Shown: piece by piece, positions 1 to 4,511 of the stretch
How positions within the stretch are numbered: the stretch's first letter is position 1
Layout of the letters: the number at the start of each line of letters is the position of its first letter
Position numbers and translations under genes: made by a program
NCBI GenBank assembly: GCA_027322565.1
Contig: DAHVRG010000099.1
Coordinates: 1 to 5,937, forward strand
DNA from: Georgenia sp.
GTDB taxonomy: Bacteria > Actinomycetota > Actinomycetes > Actinomycetales > Actinomycetaceae
Direction of reading: 5' to 3'
DNA length: 5,937 bases
The notes under the pieces: generated by a model
Told to the model about the DNA's origin: nothing
The model's input: only the letters and a program-made list of their open reading frames with translations
Databases searched by the model: none

Positions 1-513
1 GGCCGGCCCACGCCGAAGCGCAGGGAGGTCGAGGCGCAGCGCAGGCGTCCGCTCGTCCCCGCGGACCGAAAGGTCGCCCGGCAGGAGGCGCGCCGCCGGC
101 GCAACGAGCTCTACGCCAAGCAGCAGGAGGCGATGCGGACCGGCGACGAGCGCTACCTGCCGCCCCGGGACAAGGGTCCCGTGCGGCGCTGGGTCCGCAA
201 CTACGTCGACGCCCACTTCAGCCCGAGCGAGTACTTCCTCCCGCTGGCGATGGCCTCGATCGTCCTGCTCTTCTTCGCCTCGATCATCCCGGACGTCGCG
301 ATCGTCGGGATGGTCGTCATGTACGTGGCCTTCGCCATCTCGCTGGCCTTCGCGATCGGGTTCGCGATCATCATCAAGCGCAAGCTGCGGAGCCGGTTCG
401 ACGAGGACGAGATCCCGCGCTTCACCGGGATCTACGCCTTCAGCCGGCTCTTCCAGCCGCGTTTTCTCCGCGCCCCCAAGCCCCAGGTCAAGCGCGGCGA
501 GAAGATCGCGTGA
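1..513 (+). CDS. DUF3043 family membrane protein, 5' end missing
   Basis: This is the C-terminal part (170 residues visible) of a protein matching the actinobacterial DUF3043 family; its function is not known. The open frame runs back to base 1 without a stop, so the real start lies outside the window and the ATG at 133 is internal. The visible N-terminal part is strongly basic and family-typical, reading GRPTPKRREVEAQRRRPLVP, followed by more Arg/Lys/Glu-rich sequence and GPVRRWVRNYVD at about visible residues 59-70. Two hydrophobic helices follow at about 79-97 and 100-125, separated by a short turn with Pro and Asp. A basic KRKLRSRF stretch and a roughly 40-residue tail come next. The likely topology is a helical hairpin with both ends in the cytoplasm. 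The TGA stop overlaps the GTG start of pyrD by 4 bp, so the two are probably co-transcribed and translationally coupled. The family call rests on recognised sequence style, not on a search. Confidence 0.85.
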   Translation, partial: GRPTPKRREVEAQRRRPLVPADRKVARQEARRRRNELYAKQQEAMRTGDERYLPPRDKGPVRRWVRNYVDAHFSPSEYFLPLAMASIVLLFFASIIPDVAIVGMVVMYVAFAISLAFAIGFAIIIKRKLRSRFDEDEIPRFTGIYAFSRLFQPRFLRAPKPQVKRGEKIA

Positions 514-1556
514 CCGCGGGCGTGCGGCTCTACCGCCTGCTGTTCCGGACGCTGCTCGTCCGGGTCGACCCGGAGCGGGCCCACGAGCTCGCCCTGGGCC
601 TCATCCGGGGCGTCGCCGCTGTCCCGGGACTGTCCCACGCAGTCCGTGCCACCCTGGGACGCCGCCCTGCGACGCCGGTCCGCACCCGGCTGGGGCGCGC
701 CGTCCCGGGCGTGCTCGGACTCGCGGCGGGGATGGACAAGGACGCCACCACCGTGCTCGGGATGGACATGCTCGGGTTCGGGTACGTCGAGATCGGTACG
801 GTGACGGCGCACCCGCAGGAGGGCAACGAGCGCCCGCGGCTGTGGCGTCACCCCGCGGAGCAGGCGCTGCGCAACCGGATGGGCTTCAACAACGCCGGCG
901 CCCGGGCGGCCGCCGAGCGGCTGCGGCGGCTGCGCAGCACCCGGCGGGGGCGGTCCGTCGTCGTCGGCGTGAACATCGGCAAGTCACGGGTGACGCCGGT
1001 CGAGGACGCGGTGGGCGACTACGCCACGAGCGCCCGCCTGCTCGCACGCTGGGCCGACTACCTCACCGTCAACGTCTCCTCGCCCAACACGCCGGGGCTG
1101 CGCGACCTGCAGGCGGTCGACTCGTTGCGCCCGATCCTCTCCACGGTCCAGGAGGAGGCGGACCGGGCCGCGGGCCGGCACGTACCCGTGCTCGTCAAGG
1201 TGGCCCCCGACCTCGACGACGACGACGTCCGCGCAGTGGCGGACCTCGTCACCGAGCTGTCCCTCGCGGGCGTCGTCGCCACCAACACGACCATCGCCCA
1301 CGCCCACGGGCCGGGTGGGCTCTCCGGGCCGCCCGTGCACGCTCGCGCGCTCGAGGTCGTCCGCCTGCTGCGGGACCGCCTCGGTCCCGGACCCGTCGTC
1401 ATCGGCGTGGGCGGCATCACCGACACCCCCGGCGCACGGGCGATGCTCGCGGCGGGCGCCGACCTCCTCCAGGCCTACACCGGCTTCGTCTACCGGGGGC
1501 CGGCCTGGCCGGGGTCGCTCAACCGCGCGCTCGCCCGGTCCCGGCCGCGCGGCTGA
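510..1556 (+). CDS. pyrD: Quinone-dependent dihydroorotate dehydrogenase (class 2)
   Basis: This enzyme oxidises dihydroorotate to orotate, the fourth step of de novo pyrimidine synthesis, and passes electrons through FMN to membrane quinone. It is 348 residues long, normal for class 2. The N-terminal helical segment (about 5-45, YRLLFRTLLVRVDPERAHEL) is the class 2 extension that docks on the membrane and forms the quinone tunnel. FMN and substrate motifs appear in order: GLAAGMDKDA near 70-79, NRMGFNNAGA near 122-131, NVSSPNTPGLR at 188-198, K230 in VLVKVAPD, TNTT at 258-261, GGLSG at 269-273, GVGGI at 299-303 and YTGF at 323-326. Ser191 sits where class 2 enzymes carry the catalytic serine (class 1 has Cys), by alignment to E. 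coli Ser175. The GTG start overlaps the preceding stop as GTGA, with only a weak purine-rich stretch (GGCGAG) upstream, suggesting translational coupling. An in-frame GTG at 522 is a less likely alternative start. All key residues are present. Confidence 0.97.
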   Translation: MTAGVRLYRLLFRTLLVRVDPERAHELALGLIRGVAAVPGLSHAVRATLGRRPATPVRTRLGRAVPGVLGLAAGMDKDATTVLGMDMLGFGYVEIGTVTAHPQEGNERPRLWRHPAEQALRNRMGFNNAGARAAAERLRRLRSTRRGRSVVVGVNIGKSRVTPVEDAVGDYATSARLLARWADYLTVNVSSPNTPGLRDLQAVDSLRPILSTVQEEADRAAGRHVPVLVKVAPDLDDDDVRAVADLVTELSLAGVVATNTTIAHAHGPGGLSGPPVHARALEVVRLLRDRLGPGPVVIGVGGITDTPGARAMLAAGADLLQAYTGFVYRGPAWPGSLNRALARSRPRG

Positions 1557-1571
1557 GCGAGCTCGCTCGGC
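1552..1571. terminator. Possible short terminator hairpin between convergent genes
   Basis: Bases 1555-1568 are a perfect 14-nt palindrome, GAGCGAGCTCGCTC. In the pyrD transcript the stem can extend to 1552/1571 through one G-U pair, giving 8 pairs around an AGCU loop. It overlaps the pyrD stop codon and fills the 18-bp gap before the stop codon of the convergent minus-strand gene. No T-tract follows on either strand, so it would be a U-less actinobacterial type. On the minus-strand transcript the wobble becomes an A-C mismatch, so it should be weaker there. Termination is inferred from position and symmetry only. Confidence 0.4.
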
Positions 1572-1574
1572 GCA

Positions 1575-2027
1575 TCACGCAGCGCTGGCGCGGGCCACGC
1601 GGCCCGGGCTCGACCGCCAGAGCCAGATCAGCCCGAGCACCGGCAGCGCGAGCGGGACGTAGGCGTAGCCGCTGCCGAAGCGTGACCACACCGTGTCCCG
1701 CGGGAACAGCTCGGGCGCGATGAAGCTGAGGATCCCGACGACGAGGACACCCGCGAGCTCGATGGAGACGGCGGTCCACGCCAGGCGGCGCATGCGGCGG
1801 CCGTTGTGCGCCAGCCCGACGGCGGCGACGACGTAGACGACCGCGGCGAACGCGGAGAGGCCGTAGGCGAGGGGCGCCTCGGACGCGTCGCGGACGAGTT
1901 GGACCCCGGCACGCGCCGAGGCCGACAGCGCGAAGATGACGTAGACGGCGACGACGAGCAGCCCGGCCCCGCGTGCGGGCGGGCGGTCGTCGGTGGCCGG
2001 CGCCGTGCGCAGCGGTTCGTCGTTCAT
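1575..2027 (-). CDS. Conserved actinobacterial four-helix membrane protein, unknown function
   Basis: A 150-residue integral membrane protein with no function I can assign. Its polar N-terminus (1-20) is followed by four hydrophobic segments at about 21-41, 55-73, 83-105 and 121-138. Two stretches look like conserved family features: APLAYGLSAFAAVVYVVAAV at 51-70 and SRFGSGYAYVPLALPVLGLI at 115-134, the latter linking the third and fourth helices. The basic NGRRMRR loop (75-81) between helices 2 and 3 suggests that side is cytoplasmic. The ATG at 2027 is chosen because it overlaps the stop of the upstream minus-strand gene as ATGA, the usual sign of translational coupling, and because the polar start is sensible. 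The open frame continues upstream to 2990, but that part lies inside pepA on the opposite strand and is a high-GC artefact. It is transcribed towards pyrD. Confidence 0.88.
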   Translation of the reverse strand: MNDEPLRTAPATDDRPPARGAGLLVVAVYVIFALSASARAGVQLVRDASEAPLAYGLSAFAAVVYVVAAVGLAHNGRRMRRLAWTAVSIELAGVLVVGILSFIAPELFPRDTVWSRFGSGYAYVPLALPVLGLIWLWRSSPGRVARASAA

Positions 2028-2377
2028 GCTTGCCACAACTGCCACATCCGCAGCTCCATGACGATGATGGTGAGGGCGGCCACTGCCAGGATGATCGAGC
2101 TCCACCGGGAGCGCTCGACGAACGCGGCGACAGCCGCGCCCGGGAGGAGGAGCAGCGCCACGAGGAGGTAGCCCCAGAGGGTCACCGGCTCCTCGACGTG
2201 TGTTCCGCCGAGCTGCAGCACGGCCAGGACGACGCCCTGGACGACGAGCGCGGCCTCGACGGCCCCGGCCGCGACGAGCTGGCGAAGGACGACGGCGCGG
2301 TCGGCGACAGCGAACACGACCGCCCACACGCCGAGCGCGGCAGCGAGCACCGAGACGAGGAGGACGACGGGGAGCAC
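2024..2377 (-). CDS. Small four-helix membrane protein, unknown function
   Basis: A 117-residue, almost wholly hydrophobic protein with four predicted membrane helices at about 3-24, 33-56, 66-87 and 93-113. Between helices 3 and 4 sits a charged VERSRW turn (87-92), and between helices 2 and 3 a polar GGTHVEEP loop (57-64). I do not recognise a named family. It resembles short conserved membrane proteins of actinobacteria annotated only as hypothetical. The GTG at 2377 is the first usable start: an in-frame TAG occurs four codons upstream, at 2387-2389. The TAGGAT box at 2384-2389 lies exactly 6 nt before this GTG, suggesting a leaderless transcript; the AGGA within that region could instead act as a weak ribosome binding site. 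It is the first gene of a two-gene minus-strand unit, its stop overlapping the next start by 4 bp, and it diverges from pepA. The two products may act together, but that is inference from coupling. Confidence 0.83.
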   Translation of the reverse strand: MLPVVLLVSVLAAALGVWAVVFAVADRAVVLRQLVAAGAVEAALVVQGVVLAVLQLGGTHVEEPVTLWGYLLVALLLLPGAAVAAFVERSRWSSIILAVAALTIIVMELRMWQLWQA

Positions 2378-2383
2378 CGCGAC

Positions 2384-2389
2384 ATCCTA
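2384..2389 (-). promoter_or_regulatory. Probable -10 box of the minus-strand membrane-protein pair
   Basis: Read on the minus strand this is TAGGAT, matching the actinobacterial TANNNT -10 consensus. Six bases (gtcgcg) separate it from the GTG start at 2377, so transcription would begin at or next to the start codon and give a leaderless mRNA. No clear -35 hexamer is visible 17-19 bp further upstream, which is common in high-GC actinobacteria. The start site is inferred from spacing. Confidence 0.55.
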
Positions 2390-2436
2390 GCGGCGGCGCA
2401 GCCCTCCCCCGACCGTGCGGGTGCTCCCCCGCGCCT

Positions 2437-2476
2437 CCGGTCCGCCCGCTGCACCGACGGGCTCCGGGCGGGCCGG
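2437..2476. repeat. Inverted repeat in the pepA upstream region
   Basis: CCGGTCCGCCCG (2437-2448) and CGGGCGGGCCGG (2465-2476) are complementary at 11 of 12 positions across a 16-nt spacer. The right arm ends just before the candidate pepA -10 box at 2478, so the element covers the expected -35 region and spacer. If pepA is leaderless the element is not transcribed, which would make it a DNA-level operator candidate rather than an RNA structure. In sequence this GC-rich, such symmetry can arise by chance. Confidence 0.3.
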
Positions 2477-2477
2477 A

Positions 2478-2483
2478 TAGCAT
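2478..2483 (+). promoter_or_regulatory. Probable -10 box of pepA
   Basis: TAGCAT matches TANNNT and lies 6 nt (cggggc) before the GTG start at 2490, placing the expected transcription start at the G of the start codon. No ribosome binding site stands at a usual distance from that GTG, which supports a leaderless message. No strong -35 hexamer is visible; the expected region is filled by the inverted repeat at 2437-2476. Confidence 0.6.
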
Positions 2484-2489
2484 CGGGGC

Positions 2490-3968
2490 GTGACTGAACT
2501 GACGCTGACCACGAAGAACGTTGACCGGATCCAGGCGGACGCCGTCGTCGTCGCCGTCGGACAGCGCGGCGAGGAGGCCCGGCTGGTGCCGGGCGCCGAG
2601 CTGCCGTCCGGCGTCGCCAAGGAGCTGTCCGGCCTGCTGCCCGCCCTCGGTGTCACCGGGAAGGTCGACGAGGTGGTGCGCGTCGCTGCCGGCAAGGACC
2701 TCGCGGCCGACGTCCTCGTCCTCACCGGTGTCGGGCCGGTCGACGACGACGGCCCGGACCTCGAGACCCTGCGCCGCGCCGCCGGTGCGGCCGTCCGCAC
2801 CCTCGCCGGCACCGCCGACGTCGCCCTCGCGCTGCCCGCGGACACCCCCGAGCGGGTCGGGGCGGTCTCGGAGGGGGCGCTGCTGGGTGCCTACAGCTTC
2901 GACCGCTACCGCGCCCAGCACCGTGCGCCGGTCGCCCGGGTCGAGCTCGTCACCGACCTCGCCCGCTCGAAGGCGGCCAAGGCCGCACACGCCCGCGCCG
3001 TCGTCGTCGCCGACGCCGTCGCCGGCGTCCGCGACCTCGTCAACGCCTCGCCGTCGGACCTCTACCCGGAGTCCTTCGCCGAGGAGGCGACCGCCGCCGC
3101 CAAGGGTACGAAGGTCAAGGTCTCGGTGCTAGACGAGAAGGCGCTGGAGTCGGGCGGCTACGGGGGCCTCATCGGCGTGGGCAAGGGCTCGGCGCGTCCG
3201 CCGCGCCTCGTCAAGCTCAGCTACTCCCCCGCCCGTGCCAAGGCGCACGTCGCCCTCGTCGGCAAGGGGATCACCTTCGACTCCGGTGGCCTGTCCATCA
3301 AGCCCGCCAAGGGCATGGAGACGATGAAGATGGACATGGCAGGCGCCGCCACGGTGCTCCACACCGTGCTCGCCGCCGCGGCCCTGGAGCTCCCCGTCCG
3401 GGTCACCGGCTGGCTCGCGCTGGCCGAGAACATGCCCTCGGGCACCGCGCAGCGCACCTCCGACGTCATCACCATCCGCGGCGGCAAGACCGTGGAGGTG
3501 CTCAACACCGACGCCGAGGGTCGCCTCGTGCTCGCCGACGCGCTCGTCGCCGCCGGGGAGGAGTCCCCCGACACGATCATCGACATCGCCACCCTCACCG
3601 GTGCGCAGATGGTCGCCCTCGGCTCGCAGGTGGGGGCCGTCATGGGCACCGACGACGCCCGGGAAGCGGTCGTCGCCGCGGCGAACGAGGCGGGTGAGCA
3701 GTTCTGGCCGATGCCGCTGCCCGCCGAGCTCGGCGAGTCGCTCAAGTCGCAGGTCGCCGACCTGTCGAACATGGGCGACCGGTTCGGCGGCATGCTCGTC
3801 GCCGGCCTCTTCCTCAAGGAGTTCGTCGGGGACACCCCGTGGGCCCACCTCGACATCGCCGGCCCCGCCTACAACGAGGGCAAGCCGCGCGGCTACACCG
3901 CCGAGGGCGGCACCGGCACCGGCGTGCGCACGCTCCTCACCGTGCTGGAGCGCACCGCCACCCGCTGA
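2490..3968 (+). CDS. pepA: Leucyl aminopeptidase, M17 family
   Basis: A cytosolic two-metal aminopeptidase that releases N-terminal residues, preferably leucine, from peptides during protein turnover; M17 enzymes are usually hexamers. At 492 residues it has the normal family length. The N-terminal alpha/beta domain covers about 1-165 and the catalytic domain about 175-485. The metal and active-site residues are all present with family spacing: K259 and D264 in GKGITFDSGG, K271 in SIKPAKGM, D282 in MKMDMAGAA, and D341, E343 and R345 in the NTDAEGRL signature (339-346). Each lies 11 positions before its E. coli PepA equivalent (K270, D275, K282, D293, D352, E354, R356). The GTG at 2490 gives the expected N-terminus (MTELTLTT) and lies 6 nt behind a TAGCAT box, with no ribosome binding site. 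The gene stands alone: divergent from the membrane-protein pair and convergent with the 112-residue gene. Residue 214 uses CTA, a rare leucine codon here. Some M17 proteins also bind DNA, but nothing here shows that. Confidence 0.97.
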   Translation: MTELTLTTKNVDRIQADAVVVAVGQRGEEARLVPGAELPSGVAKELSGLLPALGVTGKVDEVVRVAAGKDLAADVLVLTGVGPVDDDGPDLETLRRAAGAAVRTLAGTADVALALPADTPERVGAVSEGALLGAYSFDRYRAQHRAPVARVELVTDLARSKAAKAAHARAVVVADAVAGVRDLVNASPSDLYPESFAEEATAAAKGTKVKVSVLDEKALESGGYGGLIGVGKGSARPPRLVKLSYSPARAKAHVALVGKGITFDSGGLSIKPAKGMETMKMDMAGAATVLHTVLAAAALELPVRVTGWLALAENMPSGTAQRTSDVITIRGGKTVEVLNTDAEGRLVLADALVAAGEESPDTIIDIATLTGAQMVALGSQVGAVMGTDDAREAVVAAANEAGEQFWPMPLPAELGESLKSQVADLSNMGDRFGGMLVAGLFLKEFVGDTPWAHLDIAGPAYNEGKPRGYTAEGGTGTGVRTLLTVLERTATR

Positions 3969-3978
3969 CCGGCGCCGC

Positions 3979-4010
3979 ACCGCCCCGGCTCCCGTCGGAG
4001 CCGGGGCGGT
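3979..4010. terminator. Strong intrinsic-type hairpin after pepA
   Basis: A perfect 14-bp stem (ACCGCCCCGGCTCC at 3979-3992 paired with 3997-4010) with a 4-nt CGTC loop begins 10 nt after the pepA stop. It has no trailing T-run on either strand, as expected of many actinobacterial terminators. It also lies 34 nt beyond the stop of the convergent minus-strand gene at 4045, and a perfect DNA inverted repeat folds in both transcripts, so it probably serves both genes. Confidence 0.85.
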
Positions 4011-4044
4011 CGCGTGTCCTGGGGCTGGGTTCCGCGGTGCCGCG

Positions 4045-4383
4045 CTACGAGCTGCGCCGCCGGCGCTGGGCGGCGCTCCACCGGCGCATGCTCGAGGGGT
4101 AGCCGGTGAGGTTGACGTCGTACACCGGGATCCCCAGCTCCCGGGCCAGCGCCCACGCCGCCTTCTCGTCCGGGACGCGTCGTCGGGTCCACTCGCCGGT
4201 GCGGGCGACGAGCACCATGGTCACTGGGTCGGTCGCCGTCGGGGGCTCGATGTAGGCCTCGACGCCCGCACGTGTCGTGACGAACTCGCGGAAGTACGCG
4301 GTCACCTCGGCCCGCCGTTGGGAGGAGGAGGATGCCGCCGGCGTCGAGCTGCCCTGCTTCTTGCGTCGGGAGAACAACCGCAT
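4045..4383 (-). CDS. Uncharacterised 112-residue basic protein
   Basis: I do not recognise this protein. It is 112 residues long with no signal peptide and no membrane helix. A basic, Ser-rich and probably disordered N-terminus (MRLFSRRKKQGSS, then Ala/Ser to about 21) leads to a helix-like QRRAEVTAYFREFVTTRAGV (22-41). A stretch that looks like beta strands follows (42-70, containing PVTMVLVARTGEWTRRRV), then a helix, DEKAAWALARELG (72-84), and an IPVYDVNLTGYPSSMRRW segment (85-102). The C-terminus is Arg-rich (RRRRSS). The ATG at 4383 is preferred over the longer open frame reaching 4458, because that extension is a Pro/Gly-rich artefact and because a TACCCT box lies exactly 6 nt before this ATG. 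The gene converges on pepA with a shared hairpin and diverges from lpdA. Balanced composition and a sensible fold pattern suggest it is real. Proximity to lpdA hints at a metabolic link but proves nothing. Confidence 0.75.
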   Translation of the reverse strand: MRLFSRRKKQGSSTPAASSSSQRRAEVTAYFREFVTTRAGVEAYIEPPTATDPVTMVLVARTGEWTRRRVPDEKAAWALARELGIPVYDVNLTGYPSSMRRWSAAQRRRRSS

Positions 4384-4389
4384 GCGACC

Positions 4390-4395
4390 AGGGTA
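4390..4395 (-). promoter_or_regulatory. Probable -10 box of the 112-residue protein gene
   Basis: On the minus strand this reads TACCCT, a fit to TANNNT, and is followed by 6 nt (ggtcgc) and the ATG at 4383. No purine-rich ribosome binding site lies in between or just upstream, so a leaderless transcript is likely. The palindrome at 4416-4430 overlaps where the -35 element should be. Confidence 0.5.
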
Positions 4396-4415
4396 AGGCT
4401 CCCGGTGTGACGGGA

Positions 4416-4430
4416 CGGACACTGTGTCCG
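4416..4430. promoter_or_regulatory. Palindromic operator candidate between divergent promoters
   Basis: CGGACACTGTGTCCG is a perfect inverted repeat with 7-bp arms around a single central T at 4423. It lies in the 128-bp divergent region between the 112-residue gene and lpdA. Its centre is about 40 bp upstream of the inferred start at 4383 and about 45 bp upstream of a possible lpdA start near 4468, so a dimeric regulator bound here could affect both promoters. I do not recognise it as the site of a known regulator. Confidence 0.4.
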
Positions 4431-4455
4431 GTGGTCCCGGCGGTCCCCCGGGTGA

Positions 4456-4461
4456 CAAGAT
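4456..4461 (+). promoter_or_regulatory. Possible -10 box of lpdA
   Basis: CAAGAT is one base off the TANNNT consensus (TAAGAT-like) and is the best plus-strand candidate in this region. Transcription would start near 4468 and leave a leader of about 44 nt before the lpdA start. No recognisable -35 hexamer is present at 16-19 bp. lpdA could equally use another start site in the region. Confidence 0.3.
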
Positions 4462-4500
4462 GGGACAAAGCCCGGTGACGTGCCCGGGACGTTCCGCTCG

Positions 4501-4508
4501 AGGAGAGG
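4501..4508 (+). promoter_or_regulatory. Strong ribosome binding site of lpdA
   Basis: AGGAGAGG lies 3-10 nt before the GTG at 4512. AGGAG alone gives a good 6-nt spacer. It fixes the start codon and contrasts with the other promoter-proximal genes in this window, which lack such a site. Confidence 0.85.
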
Positions 4509-4511
4509 TTT

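Noticed and set aside
133..135. ATG as the start of the DUF3043 protein
   Set aside because: The frame is open to base 1 and the upstream 44 residues match the family's basic N-terminal region, so this Met is internal.
842..1723. A 293-codon plus-strand open frame overlapping pyrD in another frame
   Set aside because: It consists mainly of Arg, Ala, Gly and Pro, has no motif, and runs through the real pyrD and into the convergent gene.
2028..2990. In-frame 321-codon upstream extension of the 150-residue membrane protein
   Set aside because: It would run antisense through the start of pepA and the whole 117-residue gene, and its sequence is low-complexity Gly/Arg/Ala. The ATGA overlap at 2024-2027 gives a much better start.
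3129..3980. A 283-codon minus-strand open frame antisense to pepA
   Set aside because: Its Gly/Asp/Val/His/Arg-rich composition mirrors the codon bias of pepA, and it has no start signal or domain.
4384..4458. Longer N-terminus for the 112-residue protein
   Set aside because: The extra residues are Pro/Gly-rich, lie in the promoter region over the palindrome, and would ignore the TACCCT-N6-ATG arrangement.
4471..4488. CCCGG / CCGGG hairpin in the lpdA leader as a possible riboswitch or attenuator
   Set aside because: Five pairs around an 8-nt loop is too little in a sequence this GC-rich, and no known riboswitch core or competing structure is visible.
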